Shown here: in pieces, positions 8,397 to 16,773 of the stretch
Position numbering within the stretch: position 1 is the first letter of the stretch
Layout: each line of letters begins with the position of its first letter
From: Ktedonosporobacter rubrisoli
Lineage (GTDB): Bacteria > Chloroflexota > Ktedonobacteria > Ktedonobacterales > Ktedonobacteraceae
NCBI RefSeq assembly: GCF_004208415.1
Contig: NZ_CP035758.1
Span: forward strand, 5,270,001-5,334,000
Reading direction: 5' to 3'
Length of the DNA: 64,000 nt
The notes under the pieces: generated by a model
The model's input: the letters and a program-made list of their open reading frames with translations, nothing else
Databases searched by the model: none
What the model was told of the DNA's origin: nothing
Translations under genes and position numbers: made by a program

Positions 8397-9266
8397 ATGG
8401 CTACAACACCGATCTCTTTTCGGCTTGGCGAGGCGGTCATCACACTAATGCAGCTAGGCCTGTTTCAATTGGATGTGGCACAAGAAATGTCAGTTCCTCG
8501 CGAAGAGCAGAATGCTGAATATCAAGCTCTCCTATCCCAACCTATTATCGTCCCAATGTGGTGCGTTCATATTCAAACTCACAATACATCAGTGCTTGTA
8601 GATGCTTGCATCTATGAATCTTTTCTCGATACATCCTATATACTTCCTGGCTCCGTACCGCCTCCGCCTCTTCTTGAGCAGCTCCGAACGGCTGGTATCG
8701 ATCCTGAAACGCTTCAACATGTCGTCATTACTCACGCACATTTTGATCACTTTAGCGGCACTACCTTCAATCGAGATGGGAAATGGGTGCCAACGTTTCC
8801 ACAAGCGCACTATTACCTGGGGAGAAAAGATTGGGAGTCCGCAGAGGTCCAAACAGCTCTCGCTACGCCAACCTCTCTCGAAGCTCATACCCTGGGAGTG
8901 CTTGCCCAGCAAGGGCTTTTGCGATTAGTAGATACAGAATACGAGCTGGGACCAGAAGTGCATATCCTTTCTGCTCCCGGAGAAAGCGCTGGTCATCAAG
9001 TGGTTAGTTTATCAACAAGCGGGCAAAGTCTCTACTGTTTGGGAGACCTCTACCATCATCCTATCGAAATTTCACATCCAACGTGGATGCCTATCTGGGC
9101 GGAACAAGAACAAATGAGGAGAAGCCGTGCGACAATTGCAGAACATATCCTGCAAGATGAGGCTCTTGTCGTTGTTGCACATTTCCCACACATGGGGAGG
9201 ATCAAATCCACAGAAGGAAGGTACTTCTGGGTTGACGAGCCCCAAAGCTTTCAAGAGTATACCTGA
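8397..9266 (+). CDS. Metallo-beta-lactamase-fold hydrolase
   Basis: A 289-residue cytoplasmic protein with the zinc-binding HxHxDH motif as THAHFDHFSG (residues 112-121), a GHQVVSLS segment with the next His ligand near residue 203, GDLYHH with the bridging Asp, and a late His near VVAHFPH. This is the complete MBL ligand set. The layout resembles quorum-quenching lactonases and related small-ester hydrolases (COG0491 group), but the substrate cannot be read from sequence. GGGGAG stands 9 bases before the ATG. It is transcribed alone, with tandem repeats in its promoter region. Confidence 0.87.
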   Translation: MATTPISFRLGEAVITLMQLGLFQLDVAQEMSVPREEQNAEYQALLSQPIIVPMWCVHIQTHNTSVLVDACIYESFLDTSYILPGSVPPPPLLEQLRTAGIDPETLQHVVITHAHFDHFSGTTFNRDGKWVPTFPQAHYYLGRKDWESAEVQTALATPTSLEAHTLGVLAQQGLLRLVDTEYELGPEVHILSAPGESAGHQVVSLSTSGQSLYCLGDLYHHPIEISHPTWMPIWAEQEQMRRSRATIAEHILQDEALVVVAHFPHMGRIKSTEGRYFWVDEPQSFQEYT

Positions 9267-9464
9267 GGTGCGCCTTTGCAATCGGGGAAAGCGCAGGACT
9301 GGATTGTGCTAGACGCCAACACACATTGACAGACCAACAACGAGAGGACCTGGACTACAGCAGGGTTCAGGCTCTCCCTCTATGAGACGTTTTTCTATAC
9401 AGCTAGCTATAAAATGTGCAAATTTTTCAGCATGTAAAACTTAAGAAACCGGTTTCCCAGAATC

Positions 9465-9492
9465 TTAACATATCCTTAAAATTAACTTAGCA
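9465..9492 (+). promoter_or_regulatory. PhoP/PhoB-box-like triple repeat upstream of an ABC importer
   Basis: TTAACA at 9465, TTAAAA at 9476 and TTAGCA at 9487 are spaced exactly 11 bp apart. This matches the tandem TT(A/T)ACA repeats bound by PhoP/PhoB-type winged-helix regulators. The 360-base region 9267-9628 holds no gene; the repeats lie about 137 bases before the start of the binding-protein gene. Confidence 0.5.
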
Positions 9493-9628
9493 ATCCGGGG
9501 CTATACTCCTTAACGTAGCAATCCCTAAATAAAGTGTCCATGATCATGCGCTTAATTCTACATAGAGCCCCATATAGAGGGGCTCGCAATGTAGTCTTGC
9601 AATCTTCATCTAAGAGGTAATGTATTAT

Positions 9629-10774
9629 ATGGCTTCTCGTATCAAGTTTCGTCCTCTATTTGTGCTGCTCATGGCAGTTTTGCTTGCTGCCCTGATAGCC
9701 GGTTGCGGCGAGAGCAGCCAGAGCGCAGCCGCGCCGAGCAGCACGCTCACGATCTATTCGAGCGGAGACGTAAATGTTCAGAATCTCTGGAACCACACTT
9801 TAATTCCGCAGTTTAAGAAAGTCCATCCAGAGATCAATCTCAAGCTTATTTTTGCCGAGCATGGCGTTAGTGATCAGTCTATTCTGGCCAGGATCAATGC
9901 AGCAGTCAATGCCAATAAGGACCCAGGCATTGATCTTATCGATTCGGGCCCGGTAGAGCAGGCAGCCGATGCACATCTGCTGGCTCCTATGACAGCCAAA
10001 GATGTGCCAAATATGGCTCATATTGACCCGTCGTTGATACAACAGGTTCATTCTTTTGGCGTCCCTTATCGCGCCTCCTCAGTGGTGCTGGCCTACAACT
10101 CCAAGACGGTCGCCAATCCGCCGACAACGCTCAAAGATCTGCTAGCCTGGATCAAGGCTCATCCAGGCAAGTTTACCTACAATACGCCAAACAGCGGCGG
10201 TTCGGGGCATGCTTTTGTGGAAGCTATACTCAACTCGCACCTTTCGGCCGACAGCCAGAAGAAATTTGTGGCGAGCTATGATCCCGCGATGGAAAGCCAG
10301 TGGGACGCCGGCATGAAAGAGCTGAAGAGCCTCTCGCCTTCCGTCTATCGCCAGGGCTTCTATCCCAATGGAAATGTAGCAGTCCTACAGTTGCTGGCCA
10401 ATGGCTCTATTGATGTTGCTCCTGTGTGGTCAGATATGGCCCTTAGCTACCTGGCTGAGCATCAATTGCCCGATTCGGTGAAGCTCATCCAGCTCGACCC
10501 ACCATTTTCTGGAGGGCCTGCCTTCCTTGGCATTCCGCGCACTACGCAACATCTTGCTCAGGTCTATACGCTGGTCAACTGGATACTCAGTGCAGATGTG
10601 CAGTCTACCATTATCGATGCCATTAATGGCTATCCCGGCGTGCAATGGTCCTATGTTTCGCAACAGGTACGCGATAAGTATGCCTCGATAGCGCGATCAT
10701 ATGGCACCGGCTTCTCAACAAAGTTCGGGGCAGATGTGAATAAACAATGGCAAACAGAGGTCGCCGGTCAATAA
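9629..10774 (+). CDS. ABC importer, solute-binding lipoprotein (spermidine/iron/2-aminoethylphosphonate class)
   Basis: A 381-residue lipoprotein with a signal sequence ending in the lipobox LIAGC (Cys at residue 26). The mature part begins LTIYSSGDVNVQ and has a family 1 binding-protein layout similar to PotD/AfuA/YnjB-type proteins: a FGVPYRASSVVLAYNSKTV central segment and PTTLKDLLAWIKAHPGKF helix. The ATG at 9629 has AAGAGG about 11 bases away; an ATG three codons earlier is too close to it. First gene of a complete importer. The PhoP-box-like repeats upstream make a phosphonate or phosphate-ester ligand conceivable, but polyamine or other ligands are not excluded. Confidence 0.85.
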   Translation: MASRIKFRPLFVLLMAVLLAALIAGCGESSQSAAAPSSTLTIYSSGDVNVQNLWNHTLIPQFKKVHPEINLKLIFAEHGVSDQSILARINAAVNANKDPGIDLIDSGPVEQAADAHLLAPMTAKDVPNMAHIDPSLIQQVHSFGVPYRASSVVLAYNSKTVANPPTTLKDLLAWIKAHPGKFTYNTPNSGGSGHAFVEAILNSHLSADSQKKFVASYDPAMESQWDAGMKELKSLSPSVYRQGFYPNGNVAVLQLLANGSIDVAPVWSDMALSYLAEHQLPDSVKLIQLDPPFSGGPAFLGIPRTTQHLAQVYTLVNWILSADVQSTIIDAINGYPGVQWSYVSQQVRDKYASIARSYGTGFSTKFGADVNKQWQTEVAGQ

Positions 10775-10809
10775 GCAGCAAAAACTTGCCGGCTAAGGAA
10801 ACGTGGGAA

Positions 10810-10888
10810 TGGCTAGCTCCTGGGCTAGCCATCGCCATGCTTCCATTTATCTCTGCGGCATGACAGGGCACCCTCCGCTGAGATAAAT
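10810..10888 (+). promoter_or_regulatory. Two hairpins between binding-protein and permease genes
   Basis: TGGCTAGC and GCTAGCCA (10810-10831) form a perfect 8-bp stem with a 6-base loop. ATTTATCTCTGCGG at 10845-10858 pairs with CCGCTGAGATAAAT at 10875-10888 with one mismatch. Neither has a T tail, so message stabilisation or partial attenuation is more likely than full termination. Confidence 0.55.
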
Positions 10889-10929
10889 TCCAAACTCACG
10901 CCCCGGCCCGAACTAACGGAGTTAGATGT

Positions 10930-11823
10930 ATGCAAAAAAATCGCCTGGTCGCCATGAGCATGGCGCTAATGCCGATTCTTGTTATCGCGATATTTATCGG
11001 TATCCCGGCCTTGATGGCTCTAGCCTTCTCGCTTGGCTATACTGACGGTCCTAATTCGATGATCACGCTGATCGCGCAGAACGTTGTCAGAGCTGACCAT
11101 GGTATTACCTTTCAAGTCTATTCAGATTTGCTCAAGAATCACGCTTTTCAGCAAAGCCTGTGGGTGACGGTTCTGGTGACGCTGTGCTCGGTGTTCCTTA
11201 TCTTATTGATTGCCTGGGGACTGGCGATCTATATGCGCTTCGCCCATGGCTGGTTCGTCCATATCGTCTCCTCTATCTACCTGGTCCCGCTTTTTATCCC
11301 GGTCGTGATCGCCTCATACGCGCTGGTGACCTTCTGGAATGCCAACGGCTATATGAGCGCCATGTTAGTTAAGCTCGGGATTACGCATTTTCCCGGCTTT
11401 AGCTATACGCTGGTTGGGATTGTCATCGGCCAGATCTGGGTAAACCTGCCGTTCGCGGTTCTCCTGTTGGCCTCGGGGCTGCAGGCTGTACCCGACGCCT
11501 TGATCGAATCGGCGCGCGACGTTGGAGCCTCCACGCTGCGTATCCTGCTTGCGGTGATTTTACCGCTCAATATGCTCCCAACGGTAATTGTTGGCACTTT
11601 CACAGGCATTGGCGTCCTTGGTAGCTTCACGATTCCTTACCTTATTGGTCCCACAGCGCCGAATATGCTCGGCGTGACAATGGATCAGTATTACCAATCC
11701 TTCAATCAGCCCCAGCAGGCAGAGGCTATGGCGGTGATAGTCTTTATCCTGGCCGCCGGGTTGGGCGCTATTTATATCTGGGCCAATATTCGCAGCGACC
11801 GGAAAGCAGGTGCACATCTATGA
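10930..11823 (+). CDS. ABC importer permease (PotB-like)
   Basis: A 297-residue membrane protein with about six helices. The ATPase-docking loop appears as ALIESARDVGASTLRILLAV followed by ILPLNMLP, the form typical of polyamine, iron and phosphonate importer permeases. It begins with a polar MQKNR and immediately a hydrophobic helix. CGGAG upstream supports the ATG. The stop overlaps the next gene's start by four bases, so the two permeases are coupled and probably form the heterodimeric channel. Confidence 0.9.
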   Translation: MQKNRLVAMSMALMPILVIAIFIGIPALMALAFSLGYTDGPNSMITLIAQNVVRADHGITFQVYSDLLKNHAFQQSLWVTVLVTLCSVFLILLIAWGLAIYMRFAHGWFVHIVSSIYLVPLFIPVVIASYALVTFWNANGYMSAMLVKLGITHFPGFSYTLVGIVIGQIWVNLPFAVLLLASGLQAVPDALIESARDVGASTLRILLAVILPLNMLPTVIVGTFTGIGVLGSFTIPYLIGPTAPNMLGVTMDQYYQSFNQPQQAEAMAVIVFILAAGLGAIYIWANIRSDRKAGAHL

Positions 11824-12701
11824 GTACAGTCAAAATAGATCAGCCCCAGCCGAGCATCTTATTCGGTGGCGCCAGCGGCAGCCGTTTTAAGCTCGGGCAA
11901 GCGCTCAGGACGCTCGGATTTACCCTACTTCTTATTGCCCTGGGCATATTTATTCTGGGCCCTTTAGTCATTTTGTGCATCTGGGCCTTTGCTAAGGAAT
12001 GGTTTTTCCCGGCCCTATTGCCGCAAACCTGGACATTTGACTGGTGGCAGCAGATCTTACTCAATGGTGATATTGGACACTCAATAGCCCTCAGCTTTAT
12101 CATTGCCCCTATCGTTACTCTGCTCTCGGCCGTAATCTGTTTGCCGGCCGCCTATGCCTTTGCGCGCTACGAGTTTCCCGGGCGGCGCTTCTTTCTGATC
12201 TCGCTCTTTGCGACTAACGCCTTCCCCAAAATGGGGCTCTACATTACCATGGCCGGACTGTTATACGCCTTTCAGCTCATGAATACGCTCTGGGGAGTTG
12301 TGCTGGTGCAGCTACTCAATACCCTGGTAGTGATGACCTGGATTCCTTCGGCGGCCTTTGCCTCTGTGCCGCGAGCCCTCGAAGAGGCGGCGCGCGATGC
12401 CGGAGCAGGTCCCTGGACTACCTTCTGGAAGGTGACCCTACCCATGGCCTTGCCGGGCATTCTTGTGGCCCTGATTCTTGCCTTTCTGACGGCTCTCGAT
12501 GAGGCGCAAGGTACTTTCCTGGTCGGCGCGCCCGACTATATGACGATGCCCGTCCAGATGTACACGCTTGTCTCGAACTATCCTCAGCAGGCGGCGGCAG
12601 TCTTCTCTATCATTCTGAGCATTCCTTCCTGCGTGCTGCTCATCCTGGTCCGACGTTATGTCATCGGCGGCTCTCTGGCAGCAGGTTTCCACATTCGTTA
12701 A
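11820..12701 (+). CDS. ABC importer permease (PotC-like)
   Basis: A 293-residue permease starting within the stop of the preceding gene (ATGA overlap). Six or so membrane segments follow a 35-residue cytoplasmic tail. The docking loop reads ALEEAARDAGAGPWTTFWKV and LPMALPGI. A conserved LDEAQGTFLVGAP segment lies near residue 225. Together with the upstream permease and the downstream ATPase it completes the importer. The gap to the ATPase gene is 21 bases. Confidence 0.9.
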   Translation: MSTVKIDQPQPSILFGGASGSRFKLGQALRTLGFTLLLIALGIFILGPLVILCIWAFAKEWFFPALLPQTWTFDWWQQILLNGDIGHSIALSFIIAPIVTLLSAVICLPAAYAFARYEFPGRRFFLISLFATNAFPKMGLYITMAGLLYAFQLMNTLWGVVLVQLLNTLVVMTWIPSAAFASVPRALEEAARDAGAGPWTTFWKVTLPMALPGILVALILAFLTALDEAQGTFLVGAPDYMTMPVQMYTLVSNYPQQAAAVFSIILSIPSCVLLILVRRYVIGGSLAAGFHIR

Positions 12702-12722
12702 TACTGGAAAGCGAGAACATCC

Positions 12723-13781
12723 ATGGCACAACTCGTGCTCGAAAATATCTCAAAACGCCTTGGCAACAAACTTGTGGTCAATGATCTCAATCTTGAAGTG
12801 AGAACAGGTGAGATGGTTTGCTTGCTGGGCGCCTCAGGCTGTGGAAAAACTACCACGCTGCGCATGATTGCTGGCTTCCTGCAGCCCGATACGGGTCGCA
12901 TCCTGCTTGATGGTGCCCCGATTACAAACCTGCCAGCCGAACGCCGTCCTACGGCGATGGTATTCCAGCAGTATGCGCTCTGGCCCCATATGAACGTCTT
13001 TAACAATATAGCCTTTGGCCTGAAATTGCGGAAGTTGTCGAAGGCGACAATCCAGAAACGTGTGCAAGAAGCGTTGGAGCTGGTCAGGCTTGAGGAGTTT
13101 ACGCGTTCCTACCCGGCGCAGCTCTCGGGTGGGCAACAGCAGCGCGTGGCCCTGGCGCGTGCTATCGTGCTAGAGCCCCAGCTTCTGCTGCTTGACGAAC
13201 CCTTGAGTAATCTTGATGCTAAGCTACGGGAACAGGTCCGCGAGGAAATTCAGGAGATCCAGCGTCGCGTAGGGATTACGACGATCTTTGTCACGCATGA
13301 TCAGGACGAAGCAATGTCTATCTCCGATCATGTGGCAGTTCTGGCCGAGGGCCGGCTTGTCCAATATGATCCTCCCGCCCAGCTTTACCGCAAGCCCTTA
13401 ACCACTTATGTGGCAGGCTTTGTGGGCGCCATGAATCTGCTGCGCGGCTCAATCAGTCGCGAGGGCATTTTGCTCAATGGACAGCTTGTTCCCTGCCAGC
13501 ACATACCCGTTCGCGTAGAAGGCGAAGTCGATATCGCTGTGCGGCCGGAGGATGTGCGCCTTGTGGAGAACGGGGGCGCGCTGGCCCAGGTTAAGCAGCG
13601 CATTCCACGCGGCCACTATCAAGAACTGGTCCTGGAGACGCCAGCCGGGAATCTGCGCTCCTTCATCTCCAATGATATCAGCGTCGAGGCGCAAGTCCGC
13701 TATATCTTCCAGCGCGTCCTCGTCTATCAGAACGGCTCGCTGCTACAAGAGGAAAGTTACGCCCAGGCGCACGTCTCCTGA
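12723..13781 (+). CDS. ABC importer ATP-binding protein (PotA/UgpC-like)
   Basis: A 352-residue ATPase with all motifs intact: Walker A GASGCGKTT at 36-44, Q-loop in VFQQYALWPHM near 80-90, signature LSGGQQQR at 134-141, Walker B LLLLDEP at 154-160, D-loop SNLD and H-loop VTHDQDE near 190. Residues from about 235 onward form the TOBE domain, including VDIAVRPEDVRLV, typical of the multi-sugar/polyamine importer subclass. It sits in the cytoplasm and drives the two adjacent permeases. Because the sugar importer at 4.5-7.8 kb lacks an ATPase, this subunit could also serve it, which is speculation. Confidence 0.93.
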   Translation: MAQLVLENISKRLGNKLVVNDLNLEVRTGEMVCLLGASGCGKTTTLRMIAGFLQPDTGRILLDGAPITNLPAERRPTAMVFQQYALWPHMNVFNNIAFGLKLRKLSKATIQKRVQEALELVRLEEFTRSYPAQLSGGQQQRVALARAIVLEPQLLLLDEPLSNLDAKLREQVREEIQEIQRRVGITTIFVTHDQDEAMSISDHVAVLAEGRLVQYDPPAQLYRKPLTTYVAGFVGAMNLLRGSISREGILLNGQLVPCQHIPVRVEGEVDIAVRPEDVRLVENGGALAQVKQRIPRGHYQELVLETPAGNLRSFISNDISVEAQVRYIFQRVLVYQNGSLLQEESYAQAHVS

Positions 13782-13795
13782 ACCACGCCTGCACT

Positions 13796-13829
13796 AGCTC
13801 TAGCCGGGTATCCTGGCCCGGCCTGAGCT
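13796..13829. terminator. Hairpin terminator between convergent genes
   Basis: AGCTC and GCCGGG on the left pair with CCCGGC and GAGCT on the right, with a two-base internal mismatch and an 8-base loop. It lies between the importer ATPase and the convergent HD gene. Confidence 0.6.
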
Positions 13830-13841
13830 TTAAGCAGGGCG

Positions 13842-14420
13842 CTAAAGCTGCATGGATGCGAGAAACTCTTCGACTTTCTGCCGATCTATCTGCGCCTGCT
13901 CGGCATAGGCAAGAATCTCGGTCTTCTGGCGCGTATACATCTGTTCGATAAGCTCGCGCTTGGAGGGATCGATGCCACGGGGAGAAGACTGGCCGATCTC
14001 GTAAAGGAAACCTATCAGATCAAGCAGCTTTAATTCGGCGCGCAAGGTCTGGTCTTCCTCAATGGCAAAAGCGCTAAGAATATCGCCCTGGATGGAATCT
14101 ATCGCCTCACGAACGGCCGCAGTTTTGAAGAAGGGCAAGATATCGCCAATAACTGCCTCGTGCACATCGTGCATCAGGGCCAGCGTGACAAGTCGATCCC
14201 GCTTCTCCTGTGGGTAGCCCTGAAACGCCGACCAGTAGAGAGCCAGGAACGCTACGGCTACCGTATGCTGCCCTACATTCCAGGTCCCAAAGCCCGAGAC
14301 GCTATACACGCGCGGAATATTAAAAATATTCATCAGGAAATCCAGATTGGGATGCTTTGAGACTTCCCCTAGCATGCCTTGCGGGGTAAAGATATGCTCA
14401 TAGTCGATATGTTCGCTCAT
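13842..14420 (-). CDS. HD-domain phosphohydrolase, YfbR-like
   Basis: A 192-residue HD-superfamily protein. The metal site is visible as H52 (in VGQHTVAVAF), H84-D85 (LMHDVHEAVIGDI) and D134 (LLDLIGFLYE), and the E88/D93 pair of the HD-x2-E-x4-D pattern matches YfbR-type 5'-deoxynucleotidases, which dephosphorylate dNMPs. Cytoplasmic. The first 50 residues include a VYSVSGFGTWNVG segment, also YfbR-like. The upstream ATG is preceded by AGAGCT, a weak ribosome site. Convergent with the importer operon, so no functional link is evident. Confidence 0.8.
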   Translation of the reverse strand: MSEHIDYEHIFTPQGMLGEVSKHPNLDFLMNIFNIPRVYSVSGFGTWNVGQHTVAVAFLALYWSAFQGYPQEKRDRLVTLALMHDVHEAVIGDILPFFKTAAVREAIDSIQGDILSAFAIEEDQTLRAELKLLDLIGFLYEIGQSSPRGIDPSKRELIEQMYTRQKTEILAYAEQAQIDRQKVEEFLASMQL

Positions 14421-14753
14421 AGCTCTGCTCCATAGTTAAAATTTACAAAAGATAGTATACTTATATTCTTAGCGGACTACACTTTTCTGGCATAGAGGAA
14501 AGCAGCCAGCCACCTTGGAAGCGAGCGCTGTGCCTGGATGTCTTCTTACTTTTATGATATGATATAAGGTATCAATAATACAAATAAGTCGATATGAAGC
14601 TCTATGCCAGATAAAGCTTGCATCTGTGAGGTCAGGCAAATTTTCTATCCTCTTATGCAATGAGAAGTGCCTTAGTATAAGTAGCTGTATAATCTAAGTA
14701 TTATCCTCAATCGCTCACCTGTGCATTACAGTGATAGGGGAAATTTCCAGAGG

Positions 14754-14788
14754 TAGCCACGACAAGCGGGTTTCAGATCCCGTGGCTA
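14754..14788 (+). promoter_or_regulatory. Hairpin in the leader of the Fur-family gene
   Basis: TAGCCACG at 14754-14761 pairs with CGTGGCTA at 14781-14788, with GGG/CCC inside. Located 74 bases before the regulator start in the otherwise empty 440-base gap 14421-14861. It could be a leader structure or terminate upstream transcription. Confidence 0.4.
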
Positions 14789-14861
14789 GCAAAGCTGAAC
14801 CTCGCACATTTTTAGCAAATTTATAAATTCACAATAAAGCCAGAAGGGATGCGAAATATCA

Positions 14862-15293
14862 GTGATAGCGGATAAAATTCGGGCAGCATTTGATGAAACC
14901 AGCCAGCGGCGTACACGTCCAAGGCGCCTGATTGCCGAGCGCCTGATAGAGCTCGCAGCAAGTGGGGCTGATTTTACTGTTGACGATCTCTGGCAAGAGC
15001 TAAGGCAGGAAGAGCCCCGGCTGGGGCGCGCCACTGTTTACCGTTCGGTCGAGATGCTGGTGAATATGAACTTGCTGGATCGCATCGAGTTCGCCGATGG
15101 CACGCACCACTATCGTGTTTGCGGAGGTAGCCACCATCACCATTTAACCTGCACACGCTGCCATCGCGTTGTAGAAGTCGATGCTTGCTTGCCAGCTGAT
15201 CAGTTTAGCGCCATTGCCAGAAAAACCGATTTCTCGATTGAAGGCCACTCTCTCACCCTCTTTGGACGCTGCTCGGAGTGCCGCGAACACTAA
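14862..15293 (+). CDS. Fur-family metalloregulator, likely zinc-responsive (Zur-like)
   Basis: A 143-residue Fur-family repressor starting with GTG. The winged helix includes LGRATVYRSVEML near residues 54-66. The metal-binding half shows H82-H83, four consecutive His at 91-94 and two structural CxxC pairs (C97/C100, C137/C140). Fur, Zur and PerR cannot be separated with certainty from motifs, but the convergent neighbour is a ZIP-family metal permease, which favours zinc. No in-frame ATG fits; AGAAGGGA lies rather far (about 13 bases) from the GTG. Regulation probably includes its own promoter, though I could not identify a clear Zur or Fur box. Confidence 0.87.
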   Translation: MIADKIRAAFDETSQRRTRPRRLIAERLIELAASGADFTVDDLWQELRQEEPRLGRATVYRSVEMLVNMNLLDRIEFADGTHHYRVCGGSHHHHLTCTRCHRVVEVDACLPADQFSAIARKTDFSIEGHSLTLFGRCSECREH

Positions 15294-15453
15294 GGCAGGC
15301 TGGCCAGAAGATAAGGCCGAACCGAAGCATCTCGCAAGCCAGGGGCAAAGAGCTCCTGGCCCTGGCGTCCCTGCGGGCCAACTATGAGGCCTGGGTATTC
15401 CCCGTAGATATCCCATTATCCGCTGCCAGCATTTCCCGGGCTACATAGAAGTT

Positions 15454-16179
15454 CTACACAAAGCGCGTCACAAGAAAGATAAAAGCAGCCCCCACCACAG
15501 TTAAGAGCACGGTCAGGGCCGAACTCTTTTCGCTATGGGCCTGCGGCAAAATATCGCTTGCCCCGATATACAACAGAAAACCTGCGAAAAAGCCGAGGTA
15601 CAGCACCAGCAGCGAATCAGGGATCGTAAAGAACAGTGTAGAGATCGCCCCCAGCGTTGGCGTAATAGCATCCAGCAGGAGCAAGAAAAAGGCTCTGCGG
15701 GACGTGTTTTTATTGACAATCATAAGCGTTACGGTATTGAGGCCATCAGAGAAATCATGCGCAATGACCGCAATTGCTACCATAATGCCAGTCGCGGTAT
15801 TAACCTGAAACCCGAGACCGATGCCTACACCATCCAGGAAACTATGACAGGACAAAGCTATAGCTGAGATTAGCCCGACTAAGGGATGCGAATGCACGGC
15901 ATAATTATTCTCATGTGAGAAATGAATCAGCGTTGTCTTCTCGACTATATGAAATACCAGGAAACCAAGCATGAGCGCAAGCATAGGTCCGGTAATATCC
16001 AGTTGTAACTTGCTCACAAGCTGGAAAATCTCGGGCAGCAAATCAAAGACCACGACTCCCACCAGGACACCCGCAGTAAAACCCATAAGCACATACAGAT
16101 ATGTGCGATAGCGTATTCCTGCCAGGCCTCCCAGTAGCGTCGAGAAGAAAGTTACCATCGCCAGGAGGATCGCGCTCAT
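15454..16179 (-). CDS. ZIP-family metal transporter
   Basis: A 241-residue membrane protein with about eight predicted helices. The two metal-binding helices are recognisable: CHSFLDGVGIGLGF in helix IV and AHDFSDGLNTVTL in helix V, the paired HSxxDG and HDFxDG motifs of ZIP permeases, which import zinc, iron or manganese. A short stretch HFSHENNYAVHSH before helix IV supplies the usual His-rich loop. ATG at 16179 follows AAGGAGAGG; a start 16 codons upstream lacks a ribosome site. Convergent with a Zur-like regulator, suggesting that it belongs to that regulon. Confidence 0.9.
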   Translation of the reverse strand: MSAILLAMVTFFSTLLGGLAGIRYRTYLYVLMGFTAGVLVGVVVFDLLPEIFQLVSKLQLDITGPMLALMLGFLVFHIVEKTTLIHFSHENNYAVHSHPLVGLISAIALSCHSFLDGVGIGLGFQVNTATGIMVAIAVIAHDFSDGLNTVTLMIVNKNTSRRAFFLLLLDAITPTLGAISTLFFTIPDSLLVLYLGFFAGFLLYIGASDILPQAHSEKSSALTVLLTVVGAAFIFLVTRFV

Positions 16180-16313
16180 AGCAACACACCTCTCCTTCCC
16201 TCGCGAATCAAGAGCTGCGATAAGCAATTTTGTACGGGGCGCAAGAGGTCATGCAGATAGAAGGTTCCCTCTCAACAAAGCCGTCTGCCCCATCCCGCCC
16301 ACTTGTACACCGG

Positions 16314-16598
16314 TCAATCGCGTCTGGACCACTGTTCATACTCTATAAACACACCTCCATCAACAACGAAAAGCATAGGCAGAGTGATGATCCTATCATC
16401 TACTTGAATCTTCAAGCGATAGATTGCCAGATCTGTACTATTTCTCCCTGTATAGCCAACGCGGCGCGCCATGCCACAAACACGATCAGGTTCATCTACA
16501 GTCGTAATCGGGATCTTTCCTAATGTATGCTTAGCAGTAATGCGTCCAATACCCCCCAGGGGCGCGTAAATACGGCGAACTAACTCAGCTTGCTCCAT
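16314..16598 (-). CDS. Small hypothetical protein
   Basis: A 94-residue reading frame with a good ribosome site (CGGAG, 7 bases before ATG). The composition is protein-like: charged N-terminus (MEQAELVRRIYAP), a Gly-rich turn (PLGGIGRI), alternating hydrophobic strands (LAIYRLKIQV, ITLPMLFVVDGGVFI). It may be a small beta-rich protein. I recognise no family. It stands between the ZIP gene and the glycosyltransferase gene, on the same strand as both, but with gaps of over 130 bases on each side. Confidence 0.45.
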   Translation of the reverse strand: MEQAELVRRIYAPLGGIGRITAKHTLGKIPITTVDEPDRVCGMARRVGYTGRNSTDLAIYRLKIQVDDRIITLPMLFVVDGGVFIEYEQWSRRD

Positions 16599-16773
16599 TT
16601 ACCATCTCCGTTAAGAAGCGAAGAATTTTAGCGTTTCTCATGAATCCTATCTCTCTGATTACACGAGTTTAACGTAGAAAGTGGATACAATAATAGTACC
16701 ATAGGTTATCTCAGAGCGAGCTACTTTTTCTATTTTTTTCTCAAGAAAGTAGATTTTTTCCGCACATAAGTAT

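Noticed and set aside
14754..14788. Stem with a T-arm-like loop resembling a tRNA end
   Set aside because: Loop is 8 bases and no other cloverleaf arms or CCA end can be drawn; kept only as a hairpin.
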